Shown: positions 56,114 to 64,000 of the stretch, piece after piece
Position numbering within the stretch: position 1 is the first letter of the stretch
Layout of the letters: the number at the start of each line of letters is the position of its first letter
Assembly (NCBI GenBank): GCA_902566755.1
Contig: CACFJR010000002.1
Coordinates: 17,038 to 81,037 of the forward strand
Direction of reading: 5' to 3'
DNA length: 64,000 nt
Source of the DNA: an uncultured Pelagibacteraceae bacterium
GTDB lineage: Bacteria; Pseudomonadota; Alphaproteobacteria; Pelagibacterales; Pelagibacteraceae
Notes under the pieces: generated by a model
Told to the model about the DNA's origin: nothing
The model's input: only the letters and a program-made list of their open reading frames with translations
The model's database searches: none
Position numbers and translations under genes: made by a program

Positions 56114-58817
56114 TTTTATTAATTTTCCAACAAACTGGACATTTTTGCCCCTCTGCTTTAACAGTATTTACTTTAATTATGTTTTCATTTTTTTTTGAAT
56201 TAATCATTTTTGCTGATGAAGTGATACATATTTCTGAAAAATCATAATTTTTTACCAGATTATAATTTTCTTCATCTAATTCTATTTCAATGTTTGCTTC
56301 TAAGCTTGATCCTATAATTTTTTCAGCTCTCATAGCTTCAATACTTGAGTTAGCCTCATTCCTAATATCAATTATTTTTTTCCAATTTTGTTCTAACTGA
56401 ACATTATCCCACGTCTTTGGAAATATATTCAATTTTTTTAAATGAATACTTTTTTCACCGTTATTTTTATTTACTAACTTAAATATTTCTTCTGTAGTGA
56501 AAGATAATATTGGTGCAAACCATTTTAATAAACTATCTAAGATAACATTGAGTAATAATTGGCAGTTTTTTCTTTTTTTTGAATTTTTCTCATCACAATA
56601 CAAAGTGTCTTTTCTAATATCAAAATAAAATGATGAAAGGTCCACAGTGCAAAAGTTTAGCAGTTCTTTATAAATTAGGTGAATATTATAAGAATTGAAA
56701 TGTCTCATGAAGCTTTCATTCAAATTGTATAATTTATGAAGCATTAATTGTTCAAGTTCTGGTAATGTATCAACTTTAATTATTTCTAAATCAACCTCAC
56801 ATAACTCATCGTTCAAATTTCCTAACAAATATCTAAATGTATTTCTAAGTTTTCTATAAGCGTCAGCATGCTGTTCCAAAATTTTATGATCTATCCTCAA
56901 ATCCTCAGCATAATTTGATGCCGCAACCCAGATCCTTAGAATATCTGCTCCATATTTTTTTAAGATTTCTTCTGGAGAAATTACATTTCCTAGCGATTTC
57001 GACATTTTTAGTCCTTTGCCATCTACAACAAAACCATGTGATAAAATAGCTTCGAAAGGCGCCTCACCTCTAGTACCGCAAGACTCCAAAAGAGAAGAGT
57101 GAAACCAACCCCTATGCTGATCAGAGCCCTCAAGATAAAGAGATGCAGGCCATTTTAGATCATCTCTTTGTTCTAAAACGAAAGAATGGGTAGAACCGCT
57201 ATCAAACCAAACCTCCACAATATCAGTAGTCTGGTAAAAATCATCTTGGTTATATTTCTTCCCAAGAAACTTTTGTTTATTGTCTTCAAACCAACAATCT
57301 GAACCCTCTTTCTCAAAAATGTTAGCAATATTATTAAAGACTTCCTCATCAACTAAGACTTTCTCATCTTTTTTAGAGATGAATATAGGCAATGGAACTC
57401 CCCAAACTCGCTGTCTAGAAACACACCAATCTGGTCTGGTTTCTATCATTGATTTAAGTCTTTCCTTACCTTTGTTAGGATAAAATTCAGTTTTATCAAT
57501 TGCAACCAAAGCTTTTTTTCTAAGTCCGTGACTTTCCATAGATATAAACCACTGGGGAGTAGCTCTATGGATTAGCGGCGCCTTTGATCTCCAAGAGTGA
57601 GGGTAAGTATGGTTCAATTTTCCATTAGAAAGCAATCTTTCATTTTTTTTTAAACTTTCAATAACGATTGGATTTGCTTTAAAAACATGTATTCCTTCGA
57701 AATACAAAATATTTTTAGTATATTTTCCGTCATCATCCACTGTTTCAACTGCCTGAATTCCATTATTTATACATAAGTTAAAATCATCAGGTCCATGACT
57801 TGGTGCACAATGAACTATACCGGAACCCTGCTCTGTTGTGACAAAACTCGCCTCCAACATTGGAATATCATTAGTGTAACCCTCCTTTTCTAAAGGGTGA
57901 CTACAAATGATATTTTTAAATTCTTTACCTGATAATTTACTTATTTTCTCAAATTTTTTAATCTCGCAATCCTTTAAAACTTGCTCTAATAAATCAGAAG
58001 CGACAACAATTTTTCTATTTTTAAAATTACCCTCATCTCCAATTTTAATTACTTGGTAGTTAATATTTTTATTATAAGCTAAAGCCTTGTTGGCTGGTAT
58101 AGTCCATGGAGTTGTAGTCCAAATGATAATTTCACAACCCTCAAGGCTTTTATTTGAGGTTTTTTTAATTGGAAATGAAGCATAAATAGTATCAGAAATA
58201 TGATCCATGTACTCTACTTCAGCATCTGCTAAAGCAGTTTTTTCGACAGTGGACCATAAAACAGGTTTGTAGCCTTTGTACAAACTACCTTCTTTAAGAA
58301 ACTTTGCTAACTCTCTAACTATTTGAGCTTCTGCTTTGAAGCTCATTGTCGAATAATAATCTTTCCAGTCTCCTATAACACCTAATCTTTGAAACTGTTT
58401 TTTATGAACATCGATCCATTTATTTGCAAAATCTCTGCATTCTTTTCTAAATTCAACTATTGGAACATCATTCTTATTCTTTTTATTCTTTTTATATTGT
58501 TCTTCAATTTTCCATTCAATTGGTAACCCATGGCAATCCCATCCGGGAACATACACTGAGTCTTTTCCATTCATTTGGTGAAACTTTGTAACGATATCTT
58601 TTAAAATTTTGTTTAAAGCAGTCCCCATGTGAATGTTGCCATTTGCATAGGGTGGGCCATCATGCAGAACAAATTTTTCATTTCCTTTACTTTTTTCACG
58701 AAGCTTTTTGTAAAGAGATATCTTGTTCCAATAGTCAATAAGTTCAGGCTCCTTTAGAGGAAGATTTGCTCTCATTGAAAATGAAGTTTTTGGAAGATTT
58801 ACAGAACTTTTACTCAT
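56076..58817 (-). CDS. ileS: Isoleucyl-tRNA synthetase
   Basis: Charges tRNA-Ile. The 913-residue class I enzyme has HIGH-type PYANGNIHMGTALNKIL (about 56-72), the CP1 editing domain (TTTPWTIPANKALAY), WFDSGSTHSFV, the KMSKS loop KMSKSLGNVIS, and a C-terminal zinc ribbon CPVCWK ... CERHSC at the very end. Bacterial (IleS1-like) architecture. It overlaps ribF by 8 bases and lspA by 38, in the conserved ribF-ileS-lspA order. Confidence 0.98.
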   Translation of the reverse strand: MSKSSVNLPKTSFSMRANLPLKEPELIDYWNKISLYKKLREKSKGNEKFVLHDGPPYANGNIHMGTALNKILKDIVTKFHQMNGKDSVYVPGWDCHGLPIEWKIEEQYKKNKKNKNDVPIVEFRKECRDFANKWIDVHKKQFQRLGVIGDWKDYYSTMSFKAEAQIVRELAKFLKEGSLYKGYKPVLWSTVEKTALADAEVEYMDHISDTIYASFPIKKTSNKSLEGCEIIIWTTTPWTIPANKALAYNKNINYQVIKIGDEGNFKNRKIVVASDLLEQVLKDCEIKKFEKISKLSGKEFKNIICSHPLEKEGYTNDIPMLEASFVTTEQGSGIVHCAPSHGPDDFNLCINNGIQAVETVDDDGKYTKNILYFEGIHVFKANPIVIESLKKNERLLSNGKLNHTYPHSWRSKAPLIHRATPQWFISMESHGLRKKALVAIDKTEFYPNKGKERLKSMIETRPDWCVSRQRVWGVPLPIFISKKDEKVLVDEEVFNNIANIFEKEGSDCWFEDNKQKFLGKKYNQDDFYQTTDIVEVWFDSGSTHSFVLEQRDDLKWPASLYLEGSDQHRGWFHSSLLESCGTRGEAPFEAILSHGFVVDGKGLKMSKSLGNVISPEEILKKYGADILRIWVAASNYAEDLRIDHKILEQHADAYRKLRNTFRYLLGNLNDELCEVDLEIIKVDTLPELEQLMLHKLYNLNESFMRHFNSYNIHLIYKELLNFCTVDLSSFYFDIRKDTLYCDEKNSKKRKNCQLLLNVILDSLLKWFAPILSFTTEEIFKLVNKNNGEKSIHLKKLNIFPKTWDNVQLEQNWKKIIDIRNEANSSIEAMRAEKIIGSSLEANIEIELDEENYNLVKNYDFSEICITSSAKMINSKKNENIIKVNTVKAEGQKCPVCWKINKNGCERHSCSNKI

Positions 58818-59745
58818 TCGATAATATCGCCTTTGCTTTTTTACAATCTATTTTAATTTGTTTTTTCAAATTAAGTACCCCATTAAATTTTTTCTCATCT
58901 CTTATAAATTCTATAAATTCTATTGATAAATTTTTATTATAAAGATTTCCAGAAAAATTAAATATATTTACTTCTAAAACTAATTTTTTTTGATTAAATG
59001 TTGGTCTGTATCCAATATTTGCGATGCCTTTTAATTTTCTTTTATTTTTAGAAGATACTTTTACTGCATAAACACCAATTTTTGGAATTTTATAGTTCTT
59101 CATATCAATGTTGCATGTGGGGAAACCGATTTTTTTACCAAGCTGTCTACCTTTCTCAACTCTGCCTTCTATGCACCAATTTCTCCCTAAAAATTTTTTT
59201 ACTTTTTTTAAATTCCCCGTATCAAGATTTTTTCTTATCAAAGTTGATGAGATTACAAATTTTTTACTCTTAAGAGGAGATGGATTTATAATTTTGTAAT
59301 CATAGTCTTTTTCCAAAGACTTTAGAAGTTTAATATCACCAGCTCGTTTATGGCCAAATCTAAAATTGTCTGAAACAAAAATATATTTTGGCTTTACTTT
59401 TTTAAATAAAATTTTTTTTACAAAATCAAGACAACTTATTTTTGAAAATTTAATATTGAATTTTTTATTTATAATAAAATCTACGTTATTTTTTTTTAAA
59501 AGTTGGATTTTTTGATCAAAGTTTGAAAGCCTATAATTATGAAGCTTTTTAAAAAACATCTTTGGTATTGGGTCAAAAGTAATTACTCCTATTTTTAACT
59601 TAAATTTTTTTTTGAAACTTTTTGCTTTATTAAAAAGTTTTTGATGACCCCTATGAAGACCATCAAAGTTCCCAATTAAAATAATTGCTCCTTTGTCATT
59701 TTTGGATAAATTAAAGTTTTTATAAATTTTAAGGTTATTTACCAT
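58810..59745 (-). CDS. ribF: Bifunctional riboflavin kinase / FAD synthetase
   Basis: Makes FMN and FAD from riboflavin. The 311 residues have the N-terminal adenylyltransferase domain with IGNFDGLHRGHQKLF (about 24-38), VSDNFRFGHKRAGD and ISSTLIRKNLDTG. The C-terminal kinase domain has GRQLGKKIGFPTCNID and GVYAVKV, then LEVNIFNFSGNLYNK. Very lysine-rich. It supplies flavin for the flavoproteins crtI, crtY and the monooxygenase in this window. It overlaps the HAD gene by 7 bases. Confidence 0.95.
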   Translation of the reverse strand: MVNNLKIYKNFNLSKNDKGAIILIGNFDGLHRGHQKLFNKAKSFKKKFKLKIGVITFDPIPKMFFKKLHNYRLSNFDQKIQLLKKNNVDFIINKKFNIKFSKISCLDFVKKILFKKVKPKYIFVSDNFRFGHKRAGDIKLLKSLEKDYDYKIINPSPLKSKKFVISSTLIRKNLDTGNLKKVKKFLGRNWCIEGRVEKGRQLGKKIGFPTCNIDMKNYKIPKIGVYAVKVSSKNKRKLKGIANIGYRPTFNQKKLVLEVNIFNFSGNLYNKNLSIEFIEFIRDEKKFNGVLNLKKQIKIDCKKAKAILSNE

Positions 59746-60554
59746 TTAAGCTCTGTTTGAGTGAAGTTTACATTAACATTATACTTTTTTGCTAGTTCTT
59801 TTATACCATTACTTATTTCATTTTTGTGAATTCCATTATTTATTAAAAGGGAATCAAAATTTTGTATATTTGCGCCTTTGATATCAGTATTTAGATTATC
59901 TCCTATACAAATCACCTTTTTATCTCTTAAATTCTTACATGCTTTTTCATAAACTTCTGGGTAAGGTTTCCCGAAATACTTAACTTCACCTCCTAACTTT
60001 TCAAAAATTTGTGCTATGGTGCCCGCACAAAATTCTCTGACATTACCTCGATCAACGACAAGATCTGGATTAGTGCAAATCATTTTTTTTTTAGTATGAT
60101 TTAGAAATAATTTTTCATAAAATCTTAAATCTGTTTGATGTTCGTCGAATAGTCCTGTACATAATAAAAAATCACTACTATCTATTTTTTCAGTTTTTTG
60201 ACTTTCAAATGTTTTAAATAAATCAAAATCTCTTGGTGGCCCTATATGAAAAAAACTAGTGAAATTCATATTTTTGAGTTGATCTAAAGCAGCTTGGCCA
60301 GATGTATAAACATGTTGAGCTTTTTTTTCGTCTAAACCCATTTTTTTCAAGTATTCGATTACAGTAAAGTTTGGTCTTGGAGCATTAGTTAACAATACAT
60401 AATTTTTTTTATTTTTTTCTAGCTTATCAAGAACATGAACAGAATTTTTAAATAGATTGAGACCGTTATGTAACACACCCCAGATATCTATAAAGAATAC
60501 ATCATATTCATCAAAGATTGACCTAAGTCCTTTTTCATCTAAATTTGAAGTCAT
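59739..60554 (-). CDS. HAD-superfamily subfamily IIA hydrolase (TIGR01459-like)
   Basis: A 271-residue HAD phosphatase with a class IIA cap. Motif I is FFIDIWGVLHNGL (Asp pair about 21-23 region), motif II is VLLTNAPRP, motif III with FGKPYPEVYEKAC, and motif IV CIGDNLNTDIKGANIQNF. NagD-type proteins and this alphaproteobacterial subfamily share the layout. The substrate is unknown. It heads the minus-strand run HAD-ribF-ileS-lspA and is divergent from groES across 124 bases, a neighbourhood seen in other alphaproteobacteria. Confidence 0.85.
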   Translation of the reverse strand: MTSNLDEKGLRSIFDEYDVFFIDIWGVLHNGLNLFKNSVHVLDKLEKNKKNYVLLTNAPRPNFTVIEYLKKMGLDEKKAQHVYTSGQAALDQLKNMNFTSFFHIGPPRDFDLFKTFESQKTEKIDSSDFLLCTGLFDEHQTDLRFYEKLFLNHTKKKMICTNPDLVVDRGNVREFCAGTIAQIFEKLGGEVKYFGKPYPEVYEKACKNLRDKKVICIGDNLNTDIKGANIQNFDSLLINNGIHKNEISNGIKELAKKYNVNVNFTQTELKW

Positions 60555-60623
60555 TTTTTATGATATAACTCAAAAATATGCATATTTCTTGGTTTTTTTT
60601 GGATTATATATTTCATCCTTTGT

Positions 60624-60652
60624 CTTGAAAAATTATCTTTTGGTCTTTATAT
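60624..60652 (+). promoter_or_regulatory. Predicted sigma-32 (RpoH) heat-shock promoter of groESL
   Basis: CTTGAAA (60624-60630), 14 bases, then CTTTATAT (60645-60652), in the 124-base region upstream of groES. The first box matches the RpoH -35 consensus exactly and the second resembles CCCCATAT at the expected spacing. I see no CIRCE inverted repeat (TTAGCACTC, 9 bases, GAGTGCTAA) for HrcA, which many alphaproteobacterial groESL operons carry. The rest of the gap is AT-rich and without further signals. Confidence 0.7.
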
Positions 60653-60665
60653 GAACCTCATAATT

Positions 60666-60672
60666 AAAGGAG
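60666..60672 (+). promoter_or_regulatory. Strong Shine-Dalgarno of groES
   Basis: AAAGGAG with a 6-base spacer to the ATG. It stands out in a window where most starts lack any Shine-Dalgarno sequence. Confidence 0.85.
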
Positions 60673-60678
60673 TTTTTT

Positions 60679-60972
60679 ATGAAGTTTAAACCGTTACATG
60701 ACAGGGTTCTCATAGAAGTTTTGGATAGCAGTGAAAAAACTGCTGGTGGAATTATTATACCAGATACAGCTCAAGAAAAACCTCAAGAGGGAAAAGTTGT
60801 TGCAGTTGGCGGTGGAGCTAAAACTGAAGATGGAAAAATTATTCCAATGGATGTCAAAGTTGGTGACAAAGTATTATTTGGTAAATGGTCAGGCACTGAA
60901 GTTAAAATAGGCGGGAAAGAGTACAGTATTATGAAAGAGTCTGACATAATGGGGATTTCAACAGGAAAATAA
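60679..60972 (+). CDS. groES: Co-chaperonin GroES
   Basis: Ten-kilodalton lid of the chaperonin. The 97 residues show [21 protein letters not shown] (written as [11 protein letters not shown] and [18 protein letters not shown], the mobile loop at about 16-33), [21 protein letters not shown] and a C-terminal ESDIMGI. Standard length. First gene of the groES-groEL operon, with a heat-shock-like promoter and a strong ribosome site. Confidence 0.98.
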   Translation: MKFKPLHDRVLIEVLDSSEKTAGGIIIPDTAQEKPQEGKVVAVGGGAKTEDGKIIPMDVKVGDKVLFGKWSGTEVKIGGKEYSIMKESDIMGISTGK

Positions 60973-62646
<1,674 letters not shown>

Positions 62647-62670
62647 AATTCCACTAAAAGTAATTTAAAA

Positions 62671-62698
62671 AAAACCCTCGAAAGAGGGTTTTTTTTTA
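62671..62698 (+). terminator. Rho-independent terminator after groEL
   Basis: Stem AAAACCCTC (62671-62679), GAAA tetraloop, GAGGGTTTT (62684-62692), then a T run to 62697. A run of A on the other side would also let it work for minus-strand transcripts. It is the only convincing intrinsic terminator I found in the window. Confidence 0.93.
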
Positions 62699-62823
62699 AC
62701 TAAATTTTTTAAACTTTACTTAATTCATGGTGGATGAAAAGTTAATCTTACAAATTTATGTAGCCTGATTCTGGTAAACCACATAAAAAAATTATAACAA
62801 TAGATCAGGTTGTATTAAATATT
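62699..62823. other. Non-coding gap between groEL and psiE
   Basis: About 125 bases with no gene I can support. It holds a 6-base inverted repeat (CCTGAT near 62764 and ATCAGG near 62804) separated by 34 bases, too weak to call a structure. It is the longest non-coding stretch of the window when the terminator is included. Confidence 0.6.
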
Positions 62824-63207
62824 TTATTTTCTTTTTTTCTTTTTAGATAAACCTAATTTATCACTGTGCCTTAATCTTAATACTACTATGGCGAGAGCAA
62901 TTAAAACAATTGCAATTGACTCATAAAGAAGCTGAGAGGCATCCATTTGTTTTCCTTGCAAAATTATAAATCTGCTCAGTGCAGTAATTGCAATCAATAA
63001 AGGTAAAGAAATACTTATCGACTGTTCTTCCCAAAACACTCTTACCATTGCCATTACCTCTAGATAAAGAAACATTAGTAATAAATCAGCTAATGTGACG
63101 GTTTTATTAAAAAACATTGTTCTTATTTCAAGTATCACCGCGATAATTGTGCTAAGTAAAATTATTCCTAGTAAAAGTAATTGGAGATTTTTGACAAGAT
63201 TTTTCAC
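62824..63207 (-). CDS. PsiE-family membrane protein
   Basis: A 127-residue protein of the phosphate-starvation-inducible PsiE family. Four hydrophobic helices (about 8-26, 36-56, 67-83 and 91-110) flank the conserved LLLMFLYLEVMAMVRVFWEE and ITALSRFIIL. The C terminus is a lysine-rich tail. Function is unknown even in E. coli, and the name does not prove phosphate control here; no Pho box is evident upstream. First of three small membrane-protein genes on the minus strand at the window's right end. Confidence 0.85.
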   Translation of the reverse strand: MKNLVKNLQLLLLGIILLSTIIAVILEIRTMFFNKTVTLADLLLMFLYLEVMAMVRVFWEEQSISISLPLLIAITALSRFIILQGKQMDASQLLYESIAIVLIALAIVVLRLRHSDKLGLSKKKKRK

Positions 63208-63247
63208 TATTTAAATATAGCTGATTCTATTCTCAAAATATATATAT

Positions 63248-63706
63248 TTAATTCCCTGTTTTTTTTTGGGTAAACGGTAACCATTTTTCTATTGCAGACT
63301 TGTCTGGTCCTCCATAAGGAATCTTATACGAATTCGTATTTGTTAGGACCTCAATACCTTTTGAAAAAACAAATATAAAAACAATTACAAAAACAATTGC
63401 CATTATTTTAAACGGGTTAAAATTTTTTGTCTCAAAAACACTTGCTGATTTTTCTTCAGCTTTATGAAATTGTTTGAAAGTATGGTAGACTGCAAAAATA
63501 AGCCCGAGGTGCGCAAGAAAAACTCCAGCCCAACCGAAAATAAATGTTGTGTATGTAAAAATATATAAACTAAATACAACTGACCAAATAAAACTCAAAA
63601 CTAGCAAAATTTGAAGTCTCACAGTTTTTGGTAAGGCTCTTAAATCGTTTTTACTATCATCAAACAGAATGTTTGCTGATTCAATCATAAAGTTTTTTAA
63701 TGACAT
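63248..63706 (-). CDS. Membrane protein of unknown function
   Basis: A 152-residue protein I do not recognise. The N-terminal 30 residues are polar, followed by two closely spaced helices (about 31-50 and 54-75, rich in F, I and V), a charged cytoplasmic-looking loop (FKQFHKAEEKSAS), a third helix (about 97-114) and a polar tail with PYGGPDKSAIEKWLPF. The conserved-looking GGPDKSAIEKW end could be a docking region. It lies 40 bases upstream of psiE, and 31 bases downstream of the YczE-like gene, so they may be one transcript. Confidence 0.7.
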   Translation of the reverse strand: MSLKNFMIESANILFDDSKNDLRALPKTVRLQILLVLSFIWSVVFSLYIFTYTTFIFGWAGVFLAHLGLIFAVYHTFKQFHKAEEKSASVFETKNFNPFKIMAIVFVIVFIFVFSKGIEVLTNTNSYKIPYGGPDKSAIEKWLPFTQKKTGN

Positions 63707-63737
63707 TAAAAATTAATAGTTTTTTTTAACACAAAAA

Positions 63738-64000
63738 TCAATTAAAGAATTTTCCTACTAAATATAGACCAAGTGCTACAGCCGGACCAATTCCAAAAGC
63801 AAATAACAGTGTTCCCACTCCAACAATACCTCCTAAATACCAACCAATGGAAACAACAGTTATTTCAATTCCCGCTCTTACTGCAGCTATTGGAAAGTTT
63901 GTTATTCTTTGAATTCCTGTCATCAATCCATCTCTTGGTCCAGGACCTAAATTTGCAATAAGATAAAAACCACTCCCAATACCAACTAATAAAACTGCTG
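63738..64000 (-). CDS. YczE/YitT-like membrane protein, C-terminal part (gene continues to the right)
   Basis: The reading frame stays open to the right edge, so the gene continues beyond the window; about 86 residues of the C-terminal part are visible. The stretch LIANLGPGPRDGLMTGI matches the GPRDGLM motif of the YczE-type integral membrane family. It is followed by IGWYLGGIVGVGTLLFAFGIGPAV and a C-terminal helix. An internal ATG (MTGIQR...) is not the start, because the motif lies upstream of it. Function is unknown; such proteins are sometimes described as permease-like. Confidence 0.85.
   Translation of the reverse strand, partial: AVLLVGIGSGFYLIANLGPGPRDGLMTGIQRITNFPIAAVRAGIEITVVSIGWYLGGIVGVGTLLFAFGIGPAVALGLYLVGKFFN

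Noticed and set aside
62764..62809. CCTGAT/ATCAGG inverted repeat after the groEL terminator as a small RNA
   Set aside because: Six-base arms with a 34-base loop and no promoter or terminator of its own; no RNA family recognised.

Overview
The window is about 64 kb of a very AT-rich, tightly packed bacterial chromosome. Gene content and order point to a SAR11-type alphaproteobacterium (Candidatus Pelagibacter or a close relative). The supporting evidence is: alphaproteobacterial gene neighbourhoods (ubiK-lgt-midA-pgeF, mutY-dciA-dsbA-smc, ispH-thrB-rnhA, groEL/ES-HAD-ribF-ileS-lspA); a CcrM-type DNA methyltransferase; split b and b' ATP synthase subunits; a bc1/aa3 respiratory chain; a retinal pathway (crtI, crtB, crtY, blh); and extreme streamlining. 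No gap exceeds about 180 bases. I see no phage, insertion sequence, CRISPR array or genomic island. The taxonomic call is inference from context, not from an rRNA gene.

Layout. 1-4.6 kb: the end of uvrC, pgsA, ilvE, a MarR regulator, an OmpR/EnvZ-like pair and ubiK. 4.7-10.6 kb: lgt, midA, pgeF, prs, rplY, pth and ychF. 10.6-13.2 kb: the cytochrome bc1 operon petABC (minus strand). 13.2-20.2 kb: trmL, hemF, greA, a CCA/poly(A) nucleotidyltransferase, tRNA-Gln, ispE, a large exported TPR protein, a family-4-like uracil-DNA glycosylase and rnhB. 20.2-26.9 kb: ccrM, a flavin monooxygenase, mutY, dciA, a DsbA-like protein and an unusually short smc. 26.9-29.2 kb: the F0 part of ATP synthase. 29.3-33.5 kb: retinal biosynthesis. 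33.5-37.2 kb: ispH, thrB, rnhA and thrC. 37.2-42.7 kb: the aa3 cytochrome oxidase operon with assembly factors and a 40-residue membrane microprotein. 42.8-47.3 kb: rsmE, a haloacid dehalogenase, pirin, a quinone oxidoreductase, DUF2721 and ubiA. 47.3-52.3 kb: lipid A/Kdo genes (msbA-like, waaA, lpxK, lpxL-like) and DUF2093. 52.3-60.6 kb: purD, rsmD, a short pgi, a small lipoprotein, lspA, ileS, ribF and a HAD protein. 60.6-64 kb: groES-groEL with a heat-shock-like promoter and the only clear intrinsic terminator, then psiE, an unknown membrane protein and a partial YczE-like protein.

Much of the window concerns energy conversion. It encodes complex III, complex IV, the F0 rotor/stator, ubiquinone synthesis steps (ubiA, ubiK, perhaps the flavin monooxygenase) and the retinal chromophore of a light-driven pump whose opsin gene is not in this window. 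The observations most worth following are: the smc gene, which keeps complete ATPase heads but seems to have no hinge domain; the ccrM promoter, where one GANTC site overlaps the -10 box and another lies in the spacer; a uracil-DNA glycosylase without the family's Fe-S cysteines; a short pgi; and near-universal overlap of convergent gene ends.
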